DNA of 64,000 bases from Eunapius fragilis (lineage: Eukaryota > Porifera > Demospongiae > Spongillida > Spongillidae). This document shows positions 33,200 to 45,002 of the stretch, one piece after another. The stretch is taken from NCBI GenBank assembly GCA_963681505.1, contig OY811988.1, forward strand, positions 1-64,000, read 5' to 3'. The notes under the pieces were generated by a model. That model made no database searches and was not told where the DNA came from. It saw only the letters and a list, made by a program, of their open reading frames with translations. The translations under genes were made by a program, and so were the position numbers. How positions within the stretch are numbered: position 1 is the stretch's first letter; every line of letters starts with the position of its first letter.

Positions 33200-34870
33200 C
33201 AATAGTACACCCTTGACATTGAAAACAGACTGTATGAAATGTGTTAATAGAAGAAGTCTAGTTAGAGAACTGGCGGATTCAAGCATTGTATGTCAGAAAA
33301 ATCATCAGATAATGCAGGCATTGAAGCAATGAACGTTCACTTTGCTCCAAATTGAAAGAACAAAAGCAAAAGAACTCTAAAAAAGATATGCTAATTAGTC
33401 ACTTGGTTAATGGGAACACACAGCTTCAACAGCTGTAATCGTCTTAGAAAGAAAAACAAACTATAAAAATCCAATCCATATTTTAGGTCATGCAATATTA
33501 AGAACAAACAGAAACGCATTGTAACCAAATCACAATTTAAAAAAGAGAGCAATGCTTTAAAAAGAAAATCTGTGAATTGGAAGAAGCGTATAAAGTCCCA
33601 ACAGCTAATTGTGATATAAAATATTATAAAATGATGCATGATACCAAAATGCAACTGAAAATATATCACAGTGCGTTTTGAATAACAATGCACAAGATAA
33701 TGAACACGTGAAGCAATAAGCATTAATAATTTATACAGTACATGTTATAAGAATACAAAAAGGACTACAAATCACAATGCACACCATAAAAATGACTAGC
33801 AGTTAAACTTTATGAAGGGAGAGGATTGCTGTAGCATTTGAATGCAAGTTGAACCTACTATACAGCTCACATAGCACAGTTGGCTCTGTAATTTTGCCTG
33901 ATACTATGGCAAGATGGTGGCCAGCATTTAATATGAGCCTTTCACAAAGCACAACAGGCCAGACTCATCAACCAGAGGTATGCAACCCCAGCCCAAGGTG
34001 TGCTTTCACTTCTTCAGTACACAAGGCGGCTGCTCCAGATGACCATCCTACTAATAAATTTTTAGCATATACCAGTGATGTCACTGAGATGTCAAAGGCA
34101 GCCAGTTTAACACAAGAGCCCAGTTGCAGTGTTTGCAGGGTGTGAGTGGTCATGATCAGGTGTGAGGTTGCTTCCCAAGTATTAATAAGTGAAATTGAAA
34201 TAACATGATTACCAAGGCTCAGCAAACTTGGACGGATGTCTATCAACAGGCTAGGAATAAACAGGAAGTTCATTACTTGAACAAGTATGTAACAGTACGT
34301 GTTTATGCATGGCTCTGATTAGCATGTATACTGCCAATAATTTCAAGTTGCCAAAAAAACACTGTATCTTTTATTACGAAAATTATATCATAACCATTGT
34401 TGGCACACACATAATCGAATAGTTCAAGGCTTCAATTGGTCCATGCAATAAACGGCTACTTAATGGCATGGCAGAGTAAAATATAAAACTTGAGCCATTT
34501 GTTTTATATATCGATGGAGCCTATATACTCTAATCGACAGATGAGCACAGTGGATCACTCTATTTACAGCTACTACCAGTTGTCATATATATGTTTACAG
34601 CAAGCAACAGAAACAACAACAACTAACAAAATCGCTTGCAGCCATATAATCCACTATGAATGATTACACATCCATCAATCCTTTAATGGTAGTCCCTTTG
34701 TGTGTTAAACGTTTAAAGGTTAGACACAGATCAGTGCATTAAATATGATAATCCTTTTCAGCCATAGGCAAAGTCAGTTGTGCTGAAGAGCAAGCAGAAT
34801 TCAGACAATACGTTAGTTTATGATCAAATTATTCAAATTCAATTGCCATCACACATGTTACCAAAAAAAT
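33200..34870. other. no gene recognised
   Basis: AT-rich. A 98-codon plus ORF at 33849-34145 (MNLLYSSHSTVGSVILPDTM...) overlaps an equally long minus ORF and has no recognisable domain. The region lies downstream of gene B and may contain its 3' UTR. Confidence 0.4.
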
Positions 34871-34875
34871 AAACA

Positions 34876-35685
34876 TCAATAGAGTTTACTACAGGTCTCA
34901 GCATGACGTTTGAATTTTTGAATCTCTCCCATCCTGAAGGTTTCTCGACAAACCGTACATGTGAGGTTAGGGTCAAGAGGAGCACCTGATGATGATGACC
35001 CAATGGTGCCCTCCCCAGCATAAGGTATGTCTTTGGCACCACGCAGGTCCATCTCTTTGGCTACATTGTTACTCTGACTAACACTTGGACTGTTTTGGTC
35101 CAGCAGAGGCACACTTGTTCCACGCCGAGGTTTAGTGGTCTCAATTCTCTGTAGGACCACAGCCCGCTGCCACCCCCGTTGGTAGTGAGGGTTATCGTAC
35201 ACCTGCGGACCATAGTGTGCTGCATACCTCCCTGGAGGCTGGGGTTGGGGCTGCTGGTATGGGGTGCCGTGAGGCTGCCCTGATGCTGCCCGCACCTTTA
35301 CAGGCAAGCATCTCTGCGGGGCCATTTGGTGAGGAGCCAATACAGCTGGGGGTGGAAGATCATTCTCCTCTTCACACTGTGCTCCCTGTTTGGGGGCATG
35401 CTTTTGTGGAGGTGGCCGTGAATTCCCTTGAACCTGCTCAGATGCGGTTGATGATGGCTGGTCATCATAGCCTTGGAATGGTGGATTATTGGGTGGGTTT
35501 GTTCTCAGAGGGAATCCAGGGGCCACCTGTTCCATACCTTGGTGTGCATATGGATCCTCGTGGTGTGGCTGTCTAACCTGACTAACCTGGTAGGCTTGTT
35601 GTGCACTTGGTGTCACTTGGTGGTGGTATACAATGTCTGCCTCACTGATATGGGACTGTGGTGCTAGTCTAGGAGGTGTTAGCTG
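34876..35685 (-). CDS. Pro/Gln-rich tail and CCHC finger exon (gene B)
   Basis: The exon starts QLTPPRLAPQSHISEADIVY after acceptor TTGTAG. Long Pro/Gln/His-rich disorder carries DLPPPAVLAPHQM, shared in form with genes A and C. It ends LDPNLTC..C..(14)..H...C, SKLY and stop. The finger spacing C-x2-C-x14-H-x3-C is close to the NEMO/UBZ-type finger that binds ubiquitin. Confidence 0.75.
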   Translation of the reverse strand, partial: QLTPPRLAPQSHISEADIVYHHQVTPSAQQAYQVSQVRQPHHEDPYAHQGMEQVAPGFPLRTNPPNNPPFQGYDDQPSSTASEQVQGNSRPPPQKHAPKQGAQCEEENDLPPPAVLAPHQMAPQRCLPVKVRAASGQPHGTPYQQPQPQPPGRYAAHYGPQVYDNPHYQRGWQRAVVLQRIETTKPRRGTSVPLLDQNSPSVSQSNNVAKEMDLRGAKDIPYAGEGTIGSSSSGAPLDPNLTCTVCRETFRMGEIQKFKRHAETCSKLY

Positions 35686-37604
35686 CTACAAAAAGGGGAT
35701 AAATATAATTCATACTACAATTAATTATTATGACTATAGTTCAATGAACGTTATTGACACACTACAATGCATATTGATTAATTCCCTTCAGTCAGTGAGA
35801 GAACTGGTGCCACTCACACAGTGGACCCAGATTATTGAAATTAGGAGAGCACAGTGTGTATTGGTTGCCATTTATCCCCATGCATGTTCAGAGACTAAAC
35901 ACGCAGTTTTGAAAAATCATGTTACCACTAAATAAACGAGTGCAAACCAGATACAATAGTAATTGCATGTTTATACATAATATGATTTCCGTTCTGCATA
36001 AGTATTCATATGAAATGGGGCACAATACATCTTTGGGACTTATAGTTCCCTGCAGTATGTTGCCTCCATCAGCAAAGGTTTATGCAACGTACATGCATGT
36101 GCTTCATACCCTACACAAAGTCTATTCTGCAACTAATCCCTTCCATATGACACTCTTCCCAAATCTCTGATGGTTCTATTCGCTCTTCCCAAGACCCTTC
36201 AACTGCTGATGTCATGTGATGGACACGCCCCTTCCCTGTGACATCACCGGACACCAGCTGTACCGTCTTCAGGAACCAGCTCACCAGGTAACCCAGTGCT
36301 GATGCCCGCATCAGAACACACCTTCTCCATTGCAGCCAGCTTCGTCTATACTTCCCAATGATCAACCTAACCCCCTCCCCCATCATCATTCATGCATGAT
36401 TGTGGCCATAACAGACTCCATGTTAGTGCGCAATACCTGCAGGTATACACACGCAAATAGTACTCATATGGGACTAACATGCATGTGTACGTTGTACATG
36501 AATATGTGTGTACACATACACATACAATTGAACACATATACAGAACTGTATATAAAATGACCCACATTACATGATGTACATGCAGTACAGGGATGGGAGG
36601 GTGTCATGCATCAATAATGGGGTCACAGGGCTTTAGAGGAGGGAACATCCATTCTCACCAAGGAGGAGGTGGCCTGTGCTATGACATCCATTGATGGGAG
36701 CTGATGTGAACTGGAGCTCAAGGAACCAGTCAACTAAACAGAAGAAAAATTGCATGCTCAGTTCAACTGAGAGCTGCATGTGCATGTGTATTAGAATTTA
36801 ACTCAATTGCAGAGATAAAAAGTACAGTATCATGGCTACAACATCCAATTGGAGCTCACCTGTTCAATAGATGGTGTGAAGGAAAGACTTTTCTTACATA
36901 GTCAGGATAAGTTTTAAAATGTACCCTCACAAAATGTCCAGACAATGTCCAAATTGGTCAGACATGCATCCAATTTGAACAGACATAACTATTTCATTAC
37001 TGTAACAGTGATACACCATGTACTGTTTTGCTAATGCATGTGTGTGTGCGTCACATCATACTATGGATGGACCCTTTCCACGAGAGATAATTGACATGGC
37101 AGTCACCATTTTGTCTGGTAGACAACAAATTTTAATCACAAGGCAAGTTCTACGTGCTTTTTTTCTTATAGTTGCATGCATCCACAGAGCTTATTGGCAT
37201 GAAAATGTAGCTCTTTAATGCGTTGTCTACAAAGTTGCCTACCAGAGAAAATAGCACAATTATCCCTCGTGGAAAGGGTCCACTGATAAGTATGCAGTAA
37301 CACACAATGTACACGCAAATGCATTAACACTTGGCTGCACACAATGTATCTACAGTTTTATAAATGCTAAAATTGTCTATTGTACATGCACATATATATG
37401 TCTTAGAATAATGTTCATTTGGTCTGCATTATAGGTAAGGCACACTAAACTACTGAATGGTTAAAGTGAACTACAAGAGAATAATGCTCACCTCATGTTG
37501 AGATTTTCGAGTGCAATCCTTGTATTCCTCCAACTGCGTCTTTTTCTGTACATGAATGCACCAAAGTACACATGACACACACCAGCACACAACTACATGT
37601 ACAT

Positions 37605-37640
<36 letters not shown>

Positions 37641-40600
37641 ATGCAAATGCACCACCCCATACAAAGATGCATGCACATGACAAACAACCCGACTAGCCAT
37701 ATACCATGGCCCCCATCACATCTACCTCAAGCAGTTCCCCTTGGCACCTCTCCAGTTCCTTCTGACACCTCTCCAGTTCTGTCTTGTAAGAGTCCACCTG
37801 TTTCTTGTACTGCTTCACCTGCTGGTTCTTGGCCTGTAGCTCCTCCTTAAGGTTTGGGAGCTCCTTGTTCTCCAGCTGAAGTAGAGCAATCTGCTCATTC
37901 TTGGAGGCCATCTCTGTCGCCTTCTGTTCACTCCGGGTCTGTAACTCATCACAGTAGCTGACAAGGTGCTTGTTCTGGACCTGAAGTTGAGATATTTCGT
38001 CATCCTTTGAGGCCATTATTCTCTCCATCTCTTGCTTCAATTTAGCCAGTTGCTCTTCATGGCAATGGTTGACCTGCTCATCCTTGGAGGCTATCTCTGT
38101 CTCCTTCTCTTTAGTAACATGTTCAGTTCTGGTCAGTAACTCGTCACAGATCTTCTTTAGTGTCTTGTTCCGGGCAATAATTATCTCCATCTCTTGCTTC
38201 CTTTTAGCCAGTTGCTCTTCATGGCAATGGTTGACCTGCACAATCAAGACATACTCTAAATGATCATGTGACCACACAATGCATGCACACACCGTGAGGC
38301 AGGGACATAAACTCCTCTAATGTTAGTACATGAACATATGACTCAAACTCACCCTATTAGTCCATACAGTATGGATACTGCAACAAATATGCACATGTTC
38401 AGCACATGCTGCTCAAGCATCAGTCCAAACATGTACTCACATGCATACATGTATATTATGTACACACACAGCTGGAGTACATGAACCCCACTGTTACTTG
38501 GGTCCTAAGCCGAGTCTAACTGCATGCAAATCTAACCCCTTCCCCCCCTCCACCCGAATCTGATAATAGACTAAACTTGACTACAATACCTTCATAAGAA
38601 GCTGTGACACTGCCATGCCGGCCCGTAGTGTTTGCTCACTCGAGCAGCTGCATGCATTATGAATTTCACCCATCTCAAATCACGCAAATGTCCAGCTGCA
38701 TCCACATAATTGCTTCAATACACCCATACACCCACGACCAACCATGGCCCCCATCGTGTCTACCTCGAGCAGGGCCCCTTGACATCTCTCCAGTTCCTTC
38801 TGACATCTCTCCAGCTCTGCCTTGTTAGAGTCCACCTGTTTCTTGTACTCCTTTACCTGGTGGTTCTTGGCCTGTAGTTCCTTTTGAAGGTCTGTGAGCT
38901 CCTTGTTTAGTTGAGCAATCTGCTGAGCCTCCACATCAAATCCTCTTCTTTGTGTCTCATTATTTCCATCCATCTTCATAAAAAGCTGCACATTGTGCAT
39001 GGTGAAGATGTATAAGTCTACATGTTTAGGATTTCTAATAACACCTAATGTAATGTGCAGAGATTACCACTGCATATTTATCTGTCTGGCCTCCTTTGAC
39101 TACTCTCACTGGTAATTGTCTGGTTTTACACAGAATTCTTCTCTCCACACCACAAGATTATAATTTGCTGGGCAGTACAATCAATGGTAGGCAGAGCCCA
39201 ACCATCCAAAGGGTTTTCATTTACCACAACAGCCTCTGGTTTGTCTAGCAGGATCATCCCAGTTGCTCAAGGTGCTTCTCATACTGGAACTCATGCTCCC
39301 TCATCCTACACAGCCCTGGTAACTCTAGAGGGGACATGTTTCCCCATGTGGGCCTAGTGGCAAGCTGGTTCATCTCTCTGGGTTGGCATCTGCCTGACCA
39401 ATGTTATGAGGTCCCAGTAGTTATATACACAACAGCTAAATAATTATGGTGGCCCCGTAGGTCACGCTCTTGACTGATCAGTTTCAAGTGCGTTGTGCTC
39501 AAACACTACCTCGATCTGCTTTGCATGACGCAATTAGCATTTCAACTATAAGCAATCACGTGATTTTACATACGCAATTGATTGCTTACAGTCGAAATGC
39601 TAATTGCATGATTGCTTTAAGCAAAACAGAGGTAGCGTTTGAGCACAAATGCAATAAGCGCTAAAAGCAAATCGGTTGACCAACTAACAGGGCCACTGAA
39701 GATGATCTACTAATCTGCTTAATACATGAACTGTTTTGTATAGCAGTGTTAAATTTTTGTTGATGGCTCGACATTATTCATGAAACGGTTTCTACAATGA
39801 ATTCGCACATGTCTCTCGTCTTATATGGCTTTTATGGTAATAAAATGTCACCAACAATAATGAAAACACAATTACGAGATACATACTGAAATGTGAACCA
39901 TTAATGGTGTGCTGTTAAGATATGAGCATGTTGCTGGAAATTATTTTACGTGCATACCACATGTATATGCATTATAATATAATGTATTTTACCTCCACAA
40001 TAGTGGTCCAACCCTTTGGATGTTCAGTGGACATAGCCCGTATATCTTTCCAGAGGTCCCTGGTAGTAGGTCTGGCCTCTGGAAGGTCTTTCAGACATTG
40101 GATCACTATAGGATAAAGAAGATGGTCCTCTCCCATTTCATCTATCCAATGCTGTCGTTTAGAGATTTGTACTATTTTCTGTTTAACAACATCTGTGGTC
40201 AGTGGTACTTCATGAGGATCTGGCAATTTCTGGTTGGCTACATAAAGAGCCAACACTCCAAATGAAAATATGTCCAACTTAACATCATACTTAGGCTCTG
40301 GGACTAGTGCCTCGGGGGGCATGTATGCAGGAGTGCCTGGGGCTATGGTGAGCTTAACTTCCAGCATTTTTTTCAAATCAAATACTTTAGACACTCCAAG
40401 GTCAGCTATCTTAGCTCTCATGTCAGATGTGAGGAGAATGTTGGCTGCTGTAAGGTCACGATGGATGATGGGCGGAGCGAATGAATGTAGGTGAAGCAGC
40501 CCATTGGTCACATCCTGGAGGATGGACAACTTTATTGAAAGTGGGATGTTGTATTTCTGCTTTTTACAAGTGTCCAAGCACTTGGCTAGGTCCATGGGCA

Positions 40601-40898
40601 TGAATTCCATTACAAGCAAAATTTCACCTTTTTCACGATATACACCCAAAAACTGAACAATGTTTGGATGCCTCAGACTACTAAGGAGATCACATTCTTT
40701 CAGGAATTTCTTTTTTATGGCCTCTACTTCATCTCTTCCAACATCAATATGACCTCTCTGGCCTACTAGAATGTCATGAATCTTCTTAGCAATGCAAGGT
40801 GTTCCATTCATCATGACTTCATAAACAGCTCCATATGATCCACCACCTACAACCTTTCTTCCATCAAACCCTTCCAGTGTGCGTATTGTGTAACATTC
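34876..40898 (-). CDS. gene B: TKL kinase, coiled-coil and CCHC zinc-finger gene
   Basis: Minus-strand phase 0 exons: 39993-40898 (302 codons, protein kinase), 38764-38985 (74 codons, coil), 38590-38601 (possible 4-codon LLMK microexon), 37726-38235 (170 codons, long coil with two NHCHEEQLAK repeats), 37492-37545 (18 codons, KKTQLEEYKDCTRKSQHE) and terminal 34876-35685 (269 residues: Pro/Gln-rich tail then finger CTVCRETFRMGEIQ...HAETC). Together these give at least about 830 residues. Upstream N-terminal exons are not identified. No UBAN core was found. If it is one transcript, the product would be a cytosolic kinase joined to a NEMO-like C-terminus, perhaps self-assembling through the coil. 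The alternative is two genes, one ending after the coil and one starting before 35685. Confidence 0.65.
35700..37490. other. long intron of gene B; nothing certain
   Basis: A 92-codon minus ORF at 36111-36389 (MMMGEGVRLIIGKYRRSWLQ...) is open but lacks coil or finger features and bounded phase 0 splice signals, so I do not include it. The rest is AT-rich with no repeats recognised. Confidence 0.35.
37572..37640. repeat. CA microsatellite
   Basis: A pure CA run of about 30 bases just upstream of ACACGTATGC. It lies in the intron between gene B exons 37726-38235 and 37492-37545. Confidence 0.9.
39493..39648. mobile_element. small foldback element in gene B intron
   Basis: TTGTGCTCAAACACTACCTC at 39493 pairs with GAGGTAGCGTTTGAGCACAA at 39629-39648, and the inner parts (GCAATTAGCATTTC against GAAATGCTAATTGC) also pair. 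It lies between the kinase exon and the first coil exon and is absent from the paralogous block at 14.2-16.05 kb. Confidence 0.75.
39993..40898 (-). CDS. TKL-type protein kinase domain exon (gene B)
   Basis: A complete kinase fold in one 302-codon exon. The Gly loop is VVGGGSYGAVYEV (residues 16-28), the ATP-anchoring Lys is in CIAKK (about 38), and the helix C Glu is in FLKECDLL (68). HPNIVQFLGVY follows, then the catalytic loop HRDLTAANILL (146-156), with Ala-Ala-Asn as in TKL/TK kinases, and IADLGVSK, a DLG instead of DFG metal-binding motif (166-168). The APE-equivalent is YMPPEAL, followed by DIFSFGVL. All catalytic residues are present, so activity is expected. Acceptor ATACAG and donor GAG|GTAAAA bound the exon. 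Confidence 0.9.
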
Positions 40899-40899
40899 C

Positions 40900-41340
40900 T
40901 GTATCTGAATTAATTCAGGGTACAATAAAACAATCACATTGTTTAAAGTAATTGTCTATATATATGTTAGCACAATAAACATGCATAATTCAATCCCTAA
41001 AATGGACTGTTGACATGCAAGTCCCCCAGCACAAAGTGGCGTGGCAAAGTTACAACTGATCATCTGATTATCTGAATTACTTTACCAATTAACGGCAACT
41101 TCCACATTGATAATAAGAATCAAAGAAATCAGTGGCTATGGAAAAATGCTGGAGAAAATTTCAAAGCTGATAATTTTACAAACATTATTTTGCACCATTA
41201 TGCCTGGAAAGAGTAGCTGGTGTGATGGTGTTCACATTAACCCCTATTCACCTGGTGTCCCGTACAAAGGATCAATGTCTTGCGTAAGGGACAATTTTTG
41301 AAACCTTTTTCGTGACCTCAGTAAACCTTGTACTAAAAAT
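40900..41340. other. upstream of the kinase exon; no exon identified
   Basis: The kinase exon has a good acceptor, so at least one 5' exon must lie upstream, but none could be recognised here. Confidence 0.35.
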
Positions 41341-41344
41341 GGCG

Positions 41345-42675
41345 GAAACAAGCAGAACACATTTGGCATTCATGAATCAGCCCAGAGGTGGCGATTGCCC
41401 CGACCAGTTCTTCAAGCCTTTCTGTAGAGCAAGCTGAACCATCTCATTATCTGCAGGTTGTTGCAGCAATTAGTGTTGACCTGGCAATAAGTGGTACAAG
41501 CAGCATAAGGCTGTTGGGGTACATTGAGATGCTTAGTAAGTGATTTGCCAGACGCACAAAAGATACAATATCTTTCATGTCACACTATACCTGCCACCGG
41601 TGCTGCTCTCTGCCACACCAAGAGTGGAAAGATATGGACGCTAACATATATAAGCATAATGCATTGTCATGCCACAAAACAAGCAGATTTTTTAGTGTCA
41701 GAAATCCTGACTCACGAATTGATGTACATTTAACGAATTGACGGAATTAAGCAACCAGCAAAGTAAAGGAAAATACATGTACAGATCATTGGAGAGCTTC
41801 GAAGTCAGAACTTACTTTTCACTGATGTATGTACAGATAGCCATTCAATTGGATGCCATCCTTCACCCCCTTCAACATTCTCAGCTGGGCACAGATGATA
41901 CATGCGATTGAGGTAGGGATAAATTAGTAAAGGAATGATGGCTGCACTAGCAACGTTTCAAACGCTCATATCACCAAGGACACTTTGGACACAGTAAAAG
42001 GTTCTCTCAGCCAAATTGCAGAAGCGCGATCAAGATGTGTTAGAGGCATAAGTGCAATGATGGATGATGTAATGAAGTTCCTTACATCAACAAGAACAAT
42101 GATTGATACCGTCTTTGAATTATGGTATGATGAGGTTTATAAATTGGCAAATAAAGTAGGAGCAACAGAATCTGTTCCTCGAATAATGATACTGCAGAAA
42201 CATACCTAGTAACAGCCCGACAGAACATTACAAAAGAACTGTTGCCATTCTATTTATTGCCTATCTGTGTGGACAGGTGGAGGAACACTTTCAATGAAAA
42301 CATACCACACACGTTGTCTGTTCAGCCTTGTGCCATCAATCACCCTGACAATAACCTGTTAAAATGGGAAATTGATCTACACTTCCCAAAGTCCCTTCCA
42401 AGTTAAGTTAGGCAATAGGAAGAACTGTGGAAAACCCAAAAGTTGAAAGGAAAGCTGACTATTCCAAATAATCACTAGGTACAGGTGCCTGCGACAGTGA
42501 CTCATTTTCCTAATACCCATCGATATCTAATTGGATGTACACTGCTAATCTCAAGTTGTAAGGCTGAACGCTCCTTCAGCTTGATGAAGAGAATCAAGAC
42601 ATGTACACGGTCCATCTTGACAGAGCAGCATCTCAGTGACCTTGCAAGAATAGATATGCACTACTGTGAATGAAT
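41345..42675 (+). pseudogene. hAT-type transposase relic
   Basis: Plus-strand pieces: VAAISVDLAISGTSSIRLLG (about 41462); MDTVKGSLSQIAEARSRCVR ... WYDEVYKLANKVGATESVPR (41985-42180); ETYLVTARQNITKELLPFYL followed by a stop-broken spacer (42197-42290); and a C-terminal dimerisation motif CKAERSFSLMKRIKTCTRSIL ... LSDLARIDMHY (42562-42670). These match the C-terminal half of hAT transposases of the DUF4371/ZMYM-like group. Many stops and frameshifts; the N-terminal BED and core Asp region was not recovered. Confidence 0.7.
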
Positions 42676-42854
42676 TCCAGATGAAGAAGTCTGCAAAGCT
42701 TATATCCAAGTAAATCCAAGAAGAATTTCCAGGTCTCATTGTTTTTGGACTCACTGTGCTATGATTCTCAGTCCTTGTCCTACCATTCAATACCAATCAT
42801 TAGAAGTTTCATTACAAACTTCCATATAGGATTTGACCTCAACTATGAAGTCTT

Positions 42855-43100
42855 TTTAAAACACGCGACCCGTTTATAACGAGACTCCTGACGATCGGAT
42901 CGTTTAGCTAGTTGTTGTAATCAAACGAAAAGATGAAAGTGAGTAGTTTTGTCATTTGTTTCATGGCGCAAAACCCAACGGTTGTAGAGAACAAAAGAAT
43001 ACTGCCCGTCCTCGTACCCAGTCCCAGAATTATCTCCTTCTTCTTCTTGACCACGCATAACTCACGATAGGACTACATGGAAATTTCACCAATAGCCTCA
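42855..43100. repeat. interspersed repeat R1, diverged partial copy
   Basis: It shares AACACGCGACCCGTTTATAAC, ATTATCTCCTTCTTCTTCTT-like and CATAACTCACGATAGGA words with the 30.0-kb and 47.7-kb copies. Bases 43110-43830 hold no recognised gene; a short signal-peptide-like minus ORF at 43446-43691 is unassigned. Confidence 0.55.
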
Positions 43101-43998
43101 GAATTGGCTGGAAGAGTGTGATCAAATAGTCGATGGTATATTTTGCTAATTGCATTGTTAGATTTGGGCCGTACTAAACGCTACTCATATCATTACAAAA
43201 GGCCAAATCTTGACAAGTGCATGTAGAATTGTCGATACCAAACCAGATACCAAACGTGGCCGCTCTTCGCAGAGGTTGGAGACAAGAAGAGCAGGGGCAC
43301 ATGCAACTGATGAGAGCTTTCAGAAGCATTAAACACACTCATTGGTACCAATACCTCCTGAGGAGATATTTATAGGCACTTTTTATTGCTGAAAAAAAGT
43401 GATGCATGAATAGGCACGTTTAATGTGTGCATTGTACCATTCTTTTTAGTGGACACCACAAAAGACATCCTCAAATGAAGACCAGCTGTCTACACAAATT
43501 GTATGGTTTCCTGGTACAAAGTATCCAATTGCAGCAGAGTCAAGTGACGTGTCCATGCTAATACCATGGACAGTTCTCTGGCTCAAGCCAGCAACACCTA
43601 TAATACGGGTGTATTGTGGTGCAGTGCCATGCCTGTAACACTCACAAGCACTCACAAGTGTGAAGATCAGTGGAGACAGCATCCTGTACATGTCTGCTCA
43701 TTAAACAGTTTCCAACTGCCCTGGCCTCCACTGGTCACAGATCCAACTTGCTTTATACACCATCTGAACCTGCGGCAGCAGGTTCAATATAGGATTGATT
43801 GAGGGTTGATGAAGTCATTAATAAAACTTCACTAGCGTCTGGAGGGACAACGGAGAAACGGATCACTTATCTCTTTATCGCGACGGAATGAGAGCACAAC
43901 GATCTACAGTTCTACGTTGGTTCCGTGTCATAAAACGGTGTGGTTATAGAGAAACAAACAATTTCCTGTTTCTCGTGCCCAGTCCTAAAATAATTCTC

Positions 43999-44123
43999 CA
44001 TCTTCTTCTTCTTCTTCTTCTTCTTCTTCTTCTTCTTCTTCTTCTTCTTCTTCTTCTTCTTCTTCTTCTTCTTCTTCTTCTTCTTCTTCTTCTTCTTCTT
44101 CTTCTTCTTCTTCTTCTTCTTCT
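43999..44123. repeat. TTC trinucleotide repeat, running into the assembly gap
   Basis: A perfect (TTC) run of about 120 bases is cut by 200 N at 44124-44323. The gap was probably left because the repeat could not be assembled; the true length is unknown. Confidence 0.97.
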
Positions 44124-44323
44124 NNNNNNNNNNNNNNNNNNNNNNNNNNNNNNNNNNNNNNNNNNNNNNNNNNNNNNNNNNNNNNNNNNNNNNNNNNNNN
44201 NNNNNNNNNNNNNNNNNNNNNNNNNNNNNNNNNNNNNNNNNNNNNNNNNNNNNNNNNNNNNNNNNNNNNNNNNNNNNNNNNNNNNNNNNNNNNNNNNNNN
44301 NNNNNNNNNNNNNNNNNNNNNNN
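44124..44323. other. assembly gap (200 N)
   Basis: Undetermined bases. A round 200 suggests a fixed-size placeholder rather than a measured length. Confidence 0.98.
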
Positions 44324-44875
44324 AGAAGTGTCTAAGCAACGAGCGGAATACCTCCAGAAGCAAGACGAGAACAAAGCTAAAGCCCGAGCGCTCTACAAGG
44401 CCAATCAGAATGCCTCTGTTAGCGACAGCTACAAGGCCGATCCCGAAAAGAAGAAGGCCTCTGTGCGCTACAACTACAAGGCCGATCCCGAAAAGAAGGC
44501 TTCTGTACGCGATACCTACAAGGCCGATCCCGAAAAGAAGAAGGCCTCTGTATGCGACAGTACAACGCAGATATTGAATCTATAAGCGATCTGCTAAAAG
44601 GCGGCGATATGAAGAGGACCTCGAGGAGAACCGTGCTGCTAAAAGGTGGCTATATGAAAAGGACCTGGAGGAGAACCGTGCTGCTAAAAGGCGGCGATAT
44701 GAAGAGGACCTCGAGGCAAACCACGCTGATAATAGACAGAAATACGAGGACAATTCAGCTGCCATTAAAGCATCTAAATAGAGTCGGTATTGGAATGACC
44801 CCGCTGTCCGATTGGCTAAATGTGCATCCGAGAGGACGCGGTACCGCAGGGGTCACAGAACTACCACTACCACCC
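44324..44875 (+). pseudogene. KADPEKK-repeat ORF fragment
   Basis: The start is lost in the gap. It reads KQRAEYLQKQDENKAKARAL, then four units of the form (Y/N)YKADPEKKKASVRD (15 codons each). A shifted frame follows with YNADIES. A third frame follows with three units of RYEEDLEENRAAKRR, then KRNRYWNDP-like and ERTRYRRGHRTTTTTQR, with a possible donor at GTATGT (44880). I recall this family as abundant in sponge genomes and linked to large repeat proteins or Helitron-type elements. At least two frameshifts and one TAG make this copy broken. Confidence 0.55.
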
Positions 44876-44922
44876 AAAGGTATGTTATGGCATGTTGTAT
44901 TAACATTAAAAAGCTGTGTATG

Positions 44923-45002
44923 CATAGTCGGGCGGCCCGTTTGGTCGGGCTTGTCACCCTACTACCTGACCAAACGCGGTAGTAGGGCCCGCCCGACTAT
45001 GT
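44923..45002. repeat. GC-rich hairpin
   Basis: CATAGTCGGGCGGCCCGTTT pairs with a right arm ending CCCGCCCGACTATG. An inner pair, CCCTACTAC and GTAGTAGGG, gives a compound stem-loop. Confidence 0.7.

Noticed and set aside
36111..36389. Candidate extra exon of gene B
   Set aside because: Open frame but no coil or finger character, and no phase 0 acceptor/donor pair bounding it.
43446..43691. Minus ORF with a signal-peptide-like start (MYRMLSPLIFTLVSA)
   Set aside because: 81 residues, no known domain, no splice or promoter context; overlapping plus ORF of similar length.
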